From an uncultured Bacilli bacterium (lineage in GTDB: Bacteria > Bacillota_I > Bacilli_A > RF39 > UBA660): a DNA stretch of 15,875 nt. The position numbers and the translations under genes were made by a program. Position 1 is the stretch's first letter; the number at the start of each line of letters is the position of its first letter. This document shows positions 1-7,729 of this stretch, piece by piece. Where the stretch lies: contig CAPZYV010000009.1 in assembly GCA_948750805.1 (NCBI GenBank), positions 1-15,875 on the forward strand, in the 5' to 3' direction. Below the pieces are notes generated by a model, which ran no database searches, was not told where the DNA came from, and saw only the letters and a list, made by a program, of their open reading frames with translations.

Positions 1-2
1 AT

Positions 3-866
3 TTAATTTTAGGTATTTGTTTTTTGTTATTAGTTTTAGTTTTAATACCTGGTATTGGTAGTGTAAGAAACGGTTCTAGAAGCTGGTTTGGAATTGGTGG
101 ACTTGGTATTCAACCTAGTGAATTTGCCAAAATTGGACTTATTATTTATACAGCTAAATATTTAGCAAGTAATAGAAAAAATATGCATGATGTTAAAAAG
201 GGAGCTTTACCTATATTTTTAGTTATAGGGGTTTTCTTTTTACTTATTATGTTAGAACCTGATTTTGGAACGGCAATGGTTATTACTCTCACTTTAATCT
301 GTTTAATTTTTATATCAGGTTTAAAAATATCCTTTTTTATTAAATTAGGACTTTTAGGGTTACTTGGGATTGTGGGACTCATTATTGCAGCGCCTTATCG
401 AATGGCTCGAATTATATCATTCTTAAATCCTTGGAGTGACCCTTTAGGTGCTGGCTATCAAATTATTCAAAGTTTATATGCGATAGGACCAGGTGGATTA
501 CTTGGACAAGGTTTTATGAAGAGTAGACAAAAACATTTTTATCTTCCAGAACCACAGACTGATTTTATTTTTTCAATTATTAGTGAAGAATTTGGTTTTT
601 TAGGTGTCATAATTGTTTGTGGTTTCTTCTTTTTCATATTTTACCGAATGCTAAAAATAGCCTTGTCTTCAACCGATTTATTTAAGAAATATTTAGCTTT
701 TGGACTTGCATTTGGACTATTTATTCAAGCTAGCTTAAACCTTGCCGTTGTAGTTGGTTTAATTCCTGTAACAGGTGTTACATTGCCATTTTTTTCTTAT
801 GGTGGGTCATCACTTTTAGTTTCTTTGTTAAGTGTCGGACTAGTTTTAAATGTTAGCAGAAAATAA
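3..866 (+). CDS. ftsW: Cell-division peptidoglycan polymerase FtsW (SEDS family), 5' end cut by window
   Basis: SEDS-family glycosyltransferase that polymerises lipid II into glycan strands at the division septum, working in the membrane with a class B penicillin-binding protein. The frame is open to the left edge with no stop, so the gene starts outside the window; the TTG at 24 is not a credible start. About 288 residues are visible of the usual 360-400, so roughly the first two membrane segments are missing. Visible signatures are GIQPSEFAK (IQPSE motif), an LEPDFGTA loop, the long loop with SRQKHFYLPEPQTDFIF and the terminal PFFSYGGSSLL. The Asp of QTDFIF (codon 561-563) aligns with the catalytic Asp of the family. 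RQKHFYLPEPQTDFIF and the ending favour FtsW over RodA. RodA remains possible because the two are close paralogues. Only 67 bases separate it from the next gene. Confidence 0.9.
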   Translation, partial: LILGICFLLLVLVLIPGIGSVRNGSRSWFGIGGLGIQPSEFAKIGLIIYTAKYLASNRKNMHDVKKGALPIFLVIGVFFLLIMLEPDFGTAMVITLTLICLIFISGLKISFFIKLGLLGLLGIVGLIIAAPYRMARIISFLNPWSDPLGAGYQIIQSLYAIGPGGLLGQGFMKSRQKHFYLPEPQTDFIFSIISEEFGFLGVIIVCGFFFFIFYRMLKIALSSTDLFKKYLAFGLAFGLFIQASLNLAVVVGLIPVTGVTLPFFSYGGSSLLVSLLSVGLVLNVSRK

Positions 867-880
867 TATTTCCTTTTTTT

Positions 881-909
881 ATAACATGATTAAAAATTAA
901 TAATATAAT
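881..909 (+). promoter_or_regulatory. Probable promoter of the cysteine synthase gene
   Basis: ATAACA (881-886; 4 of 6 to TTGACA), a 17-base spacer, then a consensus TATAAT (904-909). The expected transcription start is near 916, just ahead of the AAAGGAG at 921-927. The ftsW stop lies 15 bases upstream of the -35 box. Confidence 0.55.
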
Positions 910-933
910 GTTATAGATACAAAGGAGATTTTA

Positions 934-1872
934 ATGAATAATTTAATTGGAAATACCCCAATAATTGGGATAAAATATAAATATAAAGGTGTTATAAGAA
1001 AAATTTATGCTAAACTTGAATATTATAATTTTAGTGGAAGTATAAAAGACCGAATAGCATATTATATTTTAAATAATGCAAAAGAAAAAGGAATTTTAAA
1101 AGAGGGTCAGCCGATAATAGAAGCAACTAGTGGTAATACTGGTATTGCTTTTGCAGCTTTAGGAGCCTTATATAACCATCCAGTTCATATTTTTTTACCA
1201 GATTGGGTAAGTGTTGAAAGGCGAAAAATTTTAGAACTTTATGGAGCTAATATTCATCTCGTAAGTAAAAATGATGGATTTCAAGGTGCTATAAAAATGG
1301 CTGATGAATTAGCTCAAAAAATAAATGGTTTTCGACCTAATCAATTTAATAATTATGATAATGTTTTAGCACATTTTTATACAACTGCTGAAGAAATAAT
1401 TAAATATGTTCCTGATATTTCTATTTTTGTAAGCGGGATTGGTACAGGAGGTACTTTAATAGGCGTTGGAAAGAGATTAAAAGAATATAACTCTAATATA
1501 AGAATTGTAGCTTTAGAACCTGATAAAATGGCTTTACTAAGTGGTGGTGAGATGTCTAGTCATAAAATTGAAGGAATTGGTGATGATTTTGTTCCAGAGA
1601 TAGTTGATAAAAACTTTATTGATAAAGTAGAAGTTATAAATGATGATGATGCCATTCAAATGTCTAAAATGTTAGCTAGAAAGCTAGGTTTAGGAGTTGG
1701 AATTTCAAGTGGTGCGAACTTTTTAGCAAGTGTTTTTCAAGAAACTGATAATGTGGTAACAGTATTTCCTGATAATGCTTTTAAATATTTAAGTACGGAT
1801 TTAACTAAAAATAATATATCTTATGATGAAAAAATTAAAGATATTGAACTTATAGATTTGTTCATAGTATAA
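934..1872 (+). CDS. cysK: Cysteine synthase (O-acetylserine sulfhydrylase), CysK-like
   Basis: Fold-type II PLP enzyme expected to make L-cysteine from O-acetylserine and sulfide in the cytosol. Evidence along 312 residues: the PLP lysine K38 in SGSIKDR, the substrate loop TSGNTG (65-70), the PLP-phosphate cup GTGGT (170-174), GIGDDFVPE (usual family form GIGAGFVP) and GISSGAN near 256-261 with the serine that contacts the PLP ring. The ATG at 934 is preceded by AAAGGAG at 921-927. Departures from textbook CysK are YNFSGSIKDR for NPGGSVKDR, no PANP in the NQF segment, and a charged C-terminal tail of about 20 residues. A related specificity (cystathionine beta-synthase or O-phosphoserine sulfhydrylase) cannot be excluded, since no CBS domain or cysE partner is in view. 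It appears monocistronic. Confidence 0.88.
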   Translation: MNNLIGNTPIIGIKYKYKGVIRKIYAKLEYYNFSGSIKDRIAYYILNNAKEKGILKEGQPIIEATSGNTGIAFAALGALYNHPVHIFLPDWVSVERRKILELYGANIHLVSKNDGFQGAIKMADELAQKINGFRPNQFNNYDNVLAHFYTTAEEIIKYVPDISIFVSGIGTGGTLIGVGKRLKEYNSNIRIVALEPDKMALLSGGEMSSHKIEGIGDDFVPEIVDKNFIDKVEVINDDDAIQMSKMLARKLGLGVGISSGANFLASVFQETDNVVTVFPDNAFKYLSTDLTKNNISYDEKIKDIELIDLFIV

Positions 1873-1885
1873 TTATTTTTATAAT
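1858..1885 (+). promoter_or_regulatory. Possible promoter of the InlB-repeat gene
   Basis: TTGTTC (1858-1863), a 16-base spacer and TATAAT (1880-1885). The -35 box sits in the last codons of the cysteine synthase gene. The expected start near 1892 gives a leader of about 20 bases, the length seen at other promoters in this window. Confidence 0.35.
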
Positions 1886-1897
1886 GCTAAAAATAAT
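1872..1897 (+). other. A/T-only hairpin after the cysteine synthase gene
   Basis: ATTATTTTT (1872-1880) and AAAAATAAT (1889-1897) can form a perfect 9-bp stem with an 8-base loop directly after the stop codon. It has no G/C pairs and no U-tract, so it is at best a weak terminator. TATAAT at 1880-1885 lies across its loop. Confidence 0.3.
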
Positions 1898-1912
1898 ATT
1901 GAAGTGATATTT

Positions 1913-2413
1913 ATGTTTAAAAAAATACTGCCATGGCTTTTATTAATTACATTTTTTACATTAATTGGTTTATGGACTTATAATATGTTTAATACGAAAG
2001 ATTATCAAGTTAAATTTGATGTTGATGGTGGCACAAGAGTCGAAGCTTTAAATGTTAAAGGCGGAAATAAAATAGATTCTCTTCCTAAAACAAATCGTGA
2101 AAATTTTGAATTCATGGGCTGGTATTTGGATGATGAACTATTTGATTTATCAGTACCTATTACTAAAGATATTACCTTAGTTGCTAAATGGTCTAAAAAT
2201 ACTCTTGAGCAATATACTCTTGCATTTGATTCTTTAGATGGAGATAAAATAAATAATATTATAATAAATAAAGATACTATATTAGAAAATTATCCTGTAC
2301 CAACTAAAAATGGTTATACATTTAAAGGGTGGTATTATCATAATAAACTATATGATTTTACAAAACCAATTACAAAAAACATGACTTTTATTGCTAAATG
2401 GATAAAAGAATAA
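1913..2413 (+). CDS. Small membrane-anchored protein with two InlB B-type repeats
   Basis: Probable surface protein held by an N-terminal membrane segment, projecting two small beta-rich modules outside the cell. I start it at the ATG at 1913 (166 residues), not at the in-frame GTG at 1904, because GAAGTGAT (1901-1908) is suitably placed as a ribosome binding site and the GTG lies inside it. Residues about 5-26 are hydrophobic. Two tandem modules follow, at about 31-93 and 101-163. Each has the InlB B-repeat/Flg_new pattern: a VKFD- or LAFD-type first strand, a central F-x-GWY (FMGWYLD and FKGWYYH), then PITK...AKW. There is no LPXTG or other sorting signal, so anchoring must come from the N-terminal segment. 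These modules are common on Gram-positive surface and adhesion proteins; the ligand is unknown. Confidence 0.75.
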   Translation: MFKKILPWLLLITFFTLIGLWTYNMFNTKDYQVKFDVDGGTRVEALNVKGGNKIDSLPKTNRENFEFMGWYLDDELFDLSVPITKDITLVAKWSKNTLEQYTLAFDSLDGDKINNIIINKDTILENYPVPTKNGYTFKGWYYHNKLYDFTKPITKNMTFIAKWIKE

Positions 2414-2421
2414 GAAAAACT

Positions 2422-2452
2422 AAAAAGAGGTAGCCAATTTCTCTTTTTTTTT
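2422..2452 (+). terminator. Rho-independent terminator after the InlB-repeat gene
   Basis: AAAAAGAG (2422-2429) pairs with CTCTTTTT (2441-2448) around an 11-base loop, and the T run continues to 2452. The stem starts six bases past the stop codon. Confidence 0.7.
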
Positions 2453-2453
2453 G

Positions 2454-2459
2454 TATAAT
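2454..2459 (+). promoter_or_regulatory. Probable -10 element for the ackA-nrnA operon
   Basis: A consensus TATAAT sits directly behind the preceding terminator's T run. I see no convincing -35 box at 16-18 bases. The expected transcription start near 2466 falls right at the AAGGAG (2467-2472), leaving a leader of only about 14 bases. Confidence 0.5.
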
Positions 2460-2479
2460 AATAGATAAGGAGAGATTTT

Positions 2480-3676
2480 ATGAAAATACTAACAGTTAAT
2501 GCTGGTTCAAGTTCATTAAAATTTAATTTAATAAGCTTACCAGAAGAAAAAGAATTAGTAAGTGGGAATTTTGAAAAGATAGGATTAAATGGTGGAATTT
2601 ATAGTTTAAAAATTAATGGTTCTAAAATTAGTAAAGAAAGAGAAATGAAAGACCATAAAGTAGCTATAGAATTATTAATTAAAGAGTTATTAGAAAATAA
2701 TATTATTAAATCATTAGATGAAATAGATGGTATAGGACATCGTTTGGTTCATGGTGGTGATAAATATGCTTCAAGTGTTATGATAGATGATGAAGTTATA
2801 AAAACGGTTGAAGATTTATCTGGCCTTGCACCTTTACATAATCCAGCTAATGTACTTGGAATTAAAGCTTTTAAAGAAGTTTTACCTAATGTACCAATGG
2901 TAGGTGTTTTTGATACTGCTTTTCACCAAACTATGAAAGAAGAAGAGTTCTTATATCCAGTTCCATATAGCTGGTATCAAGATTATAAAATTAGAAAATA
3001 TGGTTTTCATGGTACAAGTCATAAATATATAACTAAAGTAATGCAAGAAAAACTAGGCAAAAAAGATGTAAATGTAATATCTTGTCATATTGGTAGTGGT
3101 GCTTCCCTTTGTTGTATTAAAAATGGTGAAAGTATTGATACAACTATGGGATTCACGCCTAATGCTGGAGTTGCTATGGGAACACGTAGTGGGGACATTG
3201 ATTATTCAGTAATTCCATACTATATTAATGAAACAGGAGCTACTTTACAAGAAGTGGATAATATATTAAATAAGAAAAGTGGTTTATTAGGTCTTAGTGG
3301 GGTATCAAGTGACCATCGTGATATTGAATCTGAAATTGCCAAAGGAAATCAATTAGCAGGGTTAGCTGATAATATTTATATAAATAGGATTGTTGATTAT
3401 ATCGCTAAATACTATGTAAAATTAGAAGGCAAAGTTGATGCTTTAGTATTTACAGCTGGACTTGGTGAAAATGCTAGAGAATTTAGAGCACATATAATTG
3501 AAAAACTTACATGTTTAGGAATTATAATTGATGAAGAAAAAAATATGACAACAGCAAGTTATCTTGATATAACTGAAGGATTAATTTCTAGTACAGAATC
3601 TAGTGTTCCTATTTATGTTATTCCAACAAATGAAGAATTAATGATTGCTCTTGATACTTATTATTTCATAAAATAG
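2480..3676 (+). CDS. ackA: Acetate kinase
   Basis: Cytosolic ASKHA-fold kinase that converts acetyl phosphate + ADP to acetate + ATP, the energy-yielding last step of acetate fermentation. It is 398 residues, the family's normal length. Signatures: LTVNAGSSSLKF at the N-terminus (N7), GIGHRLVHGG with the substrate-binding arginine, PLHNP, VFDTAFHQT with the catalytic Asp, YGFHGTSHKY with the active-site His, CHIGSGAS, GTRSGDID with the catalytic Arg, and PTNEEL with the metal-binding Glu near the C-terminus. All key residues are present. The start is supported by AAGGAG at 2467-2472, seven bases upstream. Its partner phosphotransacetylase is not in the window. The stop codon (3674-3676) overlaps the ribosome binding site of nrnA, so the two genes are probably co-transcribed and translationally coupled. 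Confidence 0.96.
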   Translation: MKILTVNAGSSSLKFNLISLPEEKELVSGNFEKIGLNGGIYSLKINGSKISKEREMKDHKVAIELLIKELLENNIIKSLDEIDGIGHRLVHGGDKYASSVMIDDEVIKTVEDLSGLAPLHNPANVLGIKAFKEVLPNVPMVGVFDTAFHQTMKEEEFLYPVPYSWYQDYKIRKYGFHGTSHKYITKVMQEKLGKKDVNVISCHIGSGASLCCIKNGESIDTTMGFTPNAGVAMGTRSGDIDYSVIPYYINETGATLQEVDNILNKKSGLLGLSGVSSDHRDIESEIAKGNQLAGLADNIYINRIVDYIAKYYVKLEGKVDALVFTAGLGENAREFRAHIIEKLTCLGIIIDEEKNMTTASYLDITEGLISSTESSVPIYVIPTNEELMIALDTYYFIK

Positions 3677-3690
3677 GGGATGTTAATATT
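3675..3690 (+). promoter_or_regulatory. Ribosome binding site and AUU start of nrnA
   Basis: AGGGG (3675-3679) overlaps the ackA TAG stop and lies eight bases before ATT (3688-3690). No standard start codon exists in this frame between the upstream stop (3652-3654) and 3880. Confidence 0.6.
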
Positions 3691-4659
3691 AATAGTGTAA
3701 TAAAAAAAATCTATCGTAAAATAAAAGAATATAATAAAATCGTTATAGCTAGACATATAGGACCTGACCCTGATGCTATAGCTAGTGAGACAGCATTAAG
3801 AGATTCTATTAGGCTTACATTTCCAGATAAGGAAGTTGTAGCTGTAGGTCTAGGGGTTTCTAAATTTAAATATTATGGTATGCTTGATAAAATTGACGTA
3901 GAAAAGTTTAAAAATTGTTTATTAATTGTTTTAGACGTTCCTAATTTGCATCGTGTTGATGGGATAACTAATTTAGAATATAAGGAAATATTAAAAATAG
4001 ACCATCATCCTGCCGAAGATATAAAAGGACCTATCGACTGGACAGATGACTCTTCTTGTTCAACATGCCAGATGATTGCAGAACTAATATTGAACTCACC
4101 ATTAAAATTAGATACAAAAATAGCAGGGAATCTATATTTAGGTATAGTATCTGATAGTGACCGTTTTTTACTTTCATACACTACTGCTAAAACATTTGAA
4201 ATTGTAAATAAATTATTATTAAAAAGTAAACTAGAATTTACATCATTATATAATTATTTATATGAACGTAGTATTGATGAAGTTAAATTTCAGGGATATC
4301 TAGCTAATAATATGTGTGTAACTGAAAATGGTTTAGGCTATATTATAATACCTAGTGATATTATAAAAGAATATAATGTTGATTTAGCAACTCCTTCTAA
4401 TTTAATAAATAATTTTAATTTTATTAAAGAAGTCATTGCTTGGACATTTATTACAGAAGATGCTAAACATAAAGGATATAAAGTTAGTATTCGTTCTCGA
4501 GGGCCAATTATAAATGAGACTGCAAGTAAATACAATGGCGGAGGTCATAAATATGCTAGTGGAGCAAGACTTAATAGTGAAGAAGAAATAAATAGTTTTA
4601 TTAAAGATTTAGATAATTTATGTGAAGAATATAAAAGAGCTAGTATTAGTAATATATAA
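3688..4659 (+). CDS. nrnA: DHH/DHHA1 nanoRNase and pAp phosphatase NrnA, probable AUU start
   Basis: DHH-superfamily phosphoesterase that clears 2-5-nt RNA fragments, 3'-phosphoadenosine-5'-phosphate and probably pApA from c-di-AMP breakdown. Metal motifs: RHIGPDPDA (H23, D27, D29), LDVPN (D83), DHHP (105-108) and GIVSDSDRF (D156). The DHHA1 domain carries YNGGGH (282-287). The first ATG (3880, residue 65) would remove motif I. The frame is open upstream to 3655 but contains no ATG, GTG or TTG there. The only start with a suitable ribosome binding site is ATT at 3688, eight bases after AGGGG (3675-3679). This gives 323 residues against 313 in Bacillus subtilis NrnA (YtqI), with motif I at a similar depth. 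The ATG at 3680 is out of frame, directly abuts the AGGGG and reads only six codons. A strong terminator follows. Confidence 0.85.
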   Translation: MNSVIKKIYRKIKEYNKIVIARHIGPDPDAIASETALRDSIRLTFPDKEVVAVGLGVSKFKYYGMLDKIDVEKFKNCLLIVLDVPNLHRVDGITNLEYKEILKIDHHPAEDIKGPIDWTDDSSCSTCQMIAELILNSPLKLDTKIAGNLYLGIVSDSDRFLLSYTTAKTFEIVNKLLLKSKLEFTSLYNYLYERSIDEVKFQGYLANNMCVTENGLGYIIIPSDIIKEYNVDLATPSNLINNFNFIKEVIAWTFITEDAKHKGYKVSIRSRGPIINETASKYNGGGHKYASGARLNSEEEINSFIKDLDNLCEEYKRASISNI

Positions 4660-4693
4660 AAATTGATAGTTGTGAACTATCAATTTTATTTTT
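4659..4693 (+). terminator. Strong terminator after nrnA
   Basis: Perfect 13-bp inverted repeat (4659-4671 with 4675-4687) around a GTG loop, beginning in the nrnA stop codon. The T-rich tract runs to about 4693. It closes the ackA-nrnA operon. Confidence 0.85.
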
Positions 4694-4773
4694 ATTTAAT
4701 GATAAGCAAGGAAAGAAACTATCAAATGTATAATGTTAATTTAATAAATTTTATTATTTCTTAAATTTTGTCA

Positions 4774-4785
4774 AGTTATGTAACT
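4774..4785 (+). promoter_or_regulatory. Small inverted repeat upstream of the ppdK promoter, possible operator
   Basis: AGTTA-TG-TAACT, a perfect 5-bp inverted repeat, lies just upstream of the -35 box. No regulator can be named from it, and in such AT-rich DNA it could be chance. Confidence 0.2.
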
Positions 4786-4789
4786 ATAA

Positions 4790-4818
4790 TTGTTAAAATA
4801 TTAAGCATTTGTTATAAT
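4790..4818 (+). promoter_or_regulatory. Promoter of ppdK
   Basis: TTGTTA (4790-4795), a 17-base spacer, and TATAAT (4813-4818) preceded by TGT, an extended -10. The expected start near 4825 gives a leader of about 20 bases containing AGGAG (4832-4836). Confidence 0.65.
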
Positions 4819-4844
4819 AATATTAAAGACTAGGAGAAAATTTT

Positions 4845-7478
4845 ATGGATAAGAAATATGTTTATCTTTTTAATGAAGGTAATAAAGAAATGAAAGAGTT
4901 ACTTGGGGGTAAAGGCGCTAATTTAGCTGAAATGACCTCTATAGGTTTACCAGTTCCAAGTGGATTTACTGTTACTACCGAAGCATGTAATAAATACTAT
5001 GAAGATAATGAAGTTATGGCTGAAATTATTAAAGAAGAAATTTTTTCGAAATTAAAAGAATTAGAAAATATTACAGGTAAAATTTTTGGTTCTAAAGAAA
5101 ATCCTTTACTTTTAAGTGTTAGAAGTGGAGCACGTGCTAGTATGCCTGGAATGATGGATACAGTATTAAATTTAGGATTAAATGATGAAGTAGCAGAGTA
5201 TTATGCTAAGTCAATTAATAATAAAAGATTTGTTTATGACTCATATCGACGTTTAATTATGATGTATGCTGATGTTGTAAAGGGGCATTCTAAATCTAAT
5301 TTTGAAGAATATTTAGACCAGTATAAAGAAAATAGAGGCTTAAAAACTGATTTAGAATTAACTGATGATGATATGTATATTATAACTTTAAGTTTTAAAG
5401 ATATTTATTTGAACGTTGTAGGTAGTGAATTTCCTAGTGATGTAAAAACTCAATTAATAGAAACTATTACGGCAGTATTTAGAAGCTGGAATAATGAAAG
5501 AGCTATATATTATCGTAAATTAAATGATATCCCATCTTCTTGGGGAACCGCTGTTAATGTTCAAGAAATGGTTTATGGAAATAATGGCGAAAATAGTGGA
5601 ACAGGAGTAGCTTTTACTAGAAATCCTGCAACTGGGGAAGATAAATTATATGGTGAATATCTAATAAATGCCCAAGGCGAAGATGTTGTCGCTGGTATAA
5701 GAACTCCCGAGCCTATTTCTAAATTAGAAAGTATTATGCCTGATATTTATAAGGAATTTGTTAAATATGCAAAAATGTTAGAAAGTCATTATCATGATAT
5801 GCAAGATATGGAATTTACAATTGATAATGGTAAATTATATATGCTTCAAACTCGTAATGGTAAGAGGACTGCCCTAGCAGCTTTAAAAATAGCTGTTGAT
5901 ATGGTTCAAGAAGGATTAATAACTAAAGAAGAAGCTATAATGCGTTTTGATGCTAAAAGTTTAGATAGTCTTCTTCATCCCACATTTAATGTAGAAGCAC
6001 TAAGTAATGGTAAAATTATAGCCAATGGTCTTGCAGCATCACCTGGTGCAGCCGCTGGTTCAATTTACTTTAATTCAGAAGATGTAATAAAACATCATAA
6101 TGCCGGCGAAAAAACAATTTTAGTTCGTCTAGAGACTTCACCTGAAGATATTGAGGGAATGCATCATGCTGAAGGCGTTTTAACAATTAGAGGAGGTATG
6201 ACTAGTCATGCCGCAGTTGTAGCTCGTGGTATGGGTATATGTTGTGTCTCAGGATGTGGAACATTATCAATTAATGAAGAAAATAAAACTTTAATAACTC
6301 AAGATGGTAAAATTTATCATGAAGGCGAAAAAATTAGTTTGGATGGTTCAACAGGACTAGTATATGATGGTTTAATTAAAACGGAAGAACCAAATATAAG
6401 TGGCGACTTTGCAACGTTTATGTCTTGGTGTGATGATGTCAGAAGATTAGAAGTTAGAGCTAATGCTGATAATCCTAAAGATGCAGAAGTAGCTAAAAAG
6501 TTTGGAGCACAAGGTATTGGCTTGTGTCGTACAGAGCATATGTTTTTTGATGAAGAAAGAATATTTAATTTCCGGAAAATGATTGTATCAGAAACAGTTG
6601 AACAAAGAGAAAGGGCTTTAAAGGACATTCTTCCATATCAAAAAAGTGACTTTGAAGCATTATTTAGAATAATGTCGCCATATACTGTTACGATTCGTTA
6701 CCTTGACCCTCCATTACATGAATTTTTACCACATACAAATGAAGAAATCAAATTATTAGCTAATAGCTTAAATATGAAGTTTGAAGATTTAAAAAAGCGA
6801 ATAGAATCTCTTAAAGAATTTAATCCGATGATGGGACATCGTGGATGCCGTCTAGCTGTAACATATCCTGAAATAGCTCGTATGCAAACAAGAGCAATAA
6901 TTGAAGCTGCAATTAATGTTTTACGCGATGGCATAATTGTTAAACCGGAACTTATGATACCATTAATCGGTGATGAAAAAGAAATGATATTTGTTAAAAA
7001 TATTATTACCGAGACTGCTGATACCATAATTAAAGAAAATAATAGTAACTTAAAATATGAAATTGGCACAATGATTGAAGTTCCTCGGGCAGCAATTCTT
7101 GCAGATGAAATAGCAAAACATGCCGAGTTCTTCTCTTTTGGTACTAATGATTTAACGCAATTAAGTTATGGATTTTCAAGGGATGATGCCGGAAAGTTTT
7201 TACAAGATTATTATAAAAATAACATTTTTGAATTTGACCCATTTGCTAAAATTGACATTAAAGGAGTGGGCGAGTTAATTAAAATAGCTGTGCTAAAAGG
7301 AAGACAAACTAGGCCCAATATTCATTTAGGGATTTGCGGGGAACACGGTGGTGACCCAGCAAGTGTAGAATTTTGTGAAAGTGTAGGACTTGATTATGTA
7401 TCATGTTCACCATACCGTATTCCGATATCTAGAATATCAGCCGCAAAAGCAAAAATAAAGATGAATCAATCAAAATAA
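4845..7478 (+). CDS. ppdK: Pyruvate, phosphate dikinase
   Basis: Cytosolic enzyme that interconverts pyruvate + ATP + Pi and PEP + AMP + PPi. In anaerobes it often works as a PPi-saving glycolytic step or supplies PEP. At 877 residues it is full length. Domains in order: ATP-grasp nucleotide-binding region (about 1-340; GGKGANLAEM, SVRSGARASMPGMMDT, GVAFTRNPATGE), swivelling phosphohistidine domain (about 390-510; GGMTSHAAVVARGMG) and PEP/pyruvate TIM barrel (about 520-870; MGHRGCRL, FSFGTNDLTQ, GICGEHGGDP). The phosphorylated histidine falls at H455 and the catalytic cysteine at C831, the same numbers as in the well-studied Clostridium symbiosum enzyme, so there are essentially no net indels. 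T453, the residue that dedicated PPDK regulatory proteins phosphorylate, is present, but no such regulator gene is in view. AGGAG lies eight bases before the ATG. It has its own promoter and terminator. Confidence 0.97.
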   Translation: MDKKYVYLFNEGNKEMKELLGGKGANLAEMTSIGLPVPSGFTVTTEACNKYYEDNEVMAEIIKEEIFSKLKELENITGKIFGSKENPLLLSVRSGARASMPGMMDTVLNLGLNDEVAEYYAKSINNKRFVYDSYRRLIMMYADVVKGHSKSNFEEYLDQYKENRGLKTDLELTDDDMYIITLSFKDIYLNVVGSEFPSDVKTQLIETITAVFRSWNNERAIYYRKLNDIPSSWGTAVNVQEMVYGNNGENSGTGVAFTRNPATGEDKLYGEYLINAQGEDVVAGIRTPEPISKLESIMPDIYKEFVKYAKMLESHYHDMQDMEFTIDNGKLYMLQTRNGKRTALAALKIAVDMVQEGLITKEEAIMRFDAKSLDSLLHPTFNVEALSNGKIIANGLAASPGAAAGSIYFNSEDVIKHHNAGEKTILVRLETSPEDIEGMHHAEGVLTIRGGMTSHAAVVARGMGICCVSGCGTLSINEENKTLITQDGKIYHEGEKISLDGSTGLVYDGLIKTEEPNISGDFATFMSWCDDVRRLEVRANADNPKDAEVAKKFGAQGIGLCRTEHMFFDEERIFNFRKMIVSETVEQRERALKDILPYQKSDFEALFRIMSPYTVTIRYLDPPLHEFLPHTNEEIKLLANSLNMKFEDLKKRIESLKEFNPMMGHRGCRLAVTYPEIARMQTRAIIEAAINVLRDGIIVKPELMIPLIGDEKEMIFVKNIITETADTIIKENNSNLKYEIGTMIEVPRAAILADEIAKHAEFFSFGTNDLTQLSYGFSRDDAGKFLQDYYKNNIFEFDPFAKIDIKGVGELIKIAVLKGRQTRPNIHLGICGEHGGDPASVEFCESVGLDYVSCSPYRIPISRISAAKAKIKMNQSK

Positions 7479-7504
7479 AATTCTGATGAAGTTATATCAA
7501 GTAT

Positions 7505-7540
7505 TACTCAGGAAACTTTATAAAACCTGAGTATTTTTTT
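7505..7540 (+). terminator. Terminator after ppdK
   Basis: TACTCAGG (7505-7512) pairs with CCTGAGTA (7526-7533), followed by TTTTTTT (7534-7540). The loop is 13 A/T-rich bases. Confidence 0.8.
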
Positions 7541-7657
7541 ATTATAAGAAAAAGTTTGCTAATCAAAAAAGATAACTTTAGTTTTAATCACTCATTATTA
7601 GTCTTTTTAAGTTATTATTTATATATATTCTATTATTAATTTATTAATTGAATTTTA
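7541..7657. other. AT-rich non-coding stretch between ppdK and the next gene
   Basis: No credible gene on either strand. The only structure seen is a 7-bp inverted repeat, ATAACTT (7572-7578) and AAGTTAT (7609-7615), about 30 bases apart, which may be chance at this base composition. Confidence 0.4.
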
Positions 7658-7686
7658 TTGCTAAAATAAGATTTTTATGATATAGT
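7658..7686 (+). promoter_or_regulatory. Promoter of the 540-residue orphan gene
   Basis: TTGCTA (7658-7663), a 17-base spacer, and TATAGT (7681-7686) preceded by TGA (extended -10). The expected start near 7693 gives a leader of about 37 bases, longer than most here. A run of six G (7719-7724) serves as the ribosome binding site, five bases before the ATG; it is unlike the AAGGAG of its neighbours. Confidence 0.6.
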
Positions 7687-7729
7687 ATCCAATCAAAAGC
7701 AGTCTAATTAAGAATAATGGGGGGTAAAA

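Noticed and set aside
146..382. 78-residue frame on the - strand inside ftsW
   Set aside because: It is antisense to a well-recognised gene, has no ribosome binding site and no family resemblance.
3880..3882. ATG at 3880 as the start of nrnA
   Set aside because: It would remove 64 residues including the catalytic RHIGPDPDA motif, and no ribosome binding site precedes it.
4699..4764. 21-codon frame between nrnA and ppdK
   Set aside because: No ribosome binding site or recognisable composition; likely chance.
6317..7069. Two - strand frames (103 and 123 residues) inside ppdK
   Set aside because: They mirror conserved PPDK coding sequence and have no independent support.
7541..7657. Structured RNA or riboswitch in the gap after ppdK
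   Set aside because: Only one loose 7-bp inverted repeat in AT-rich DNA; no recognisable aptamer core.
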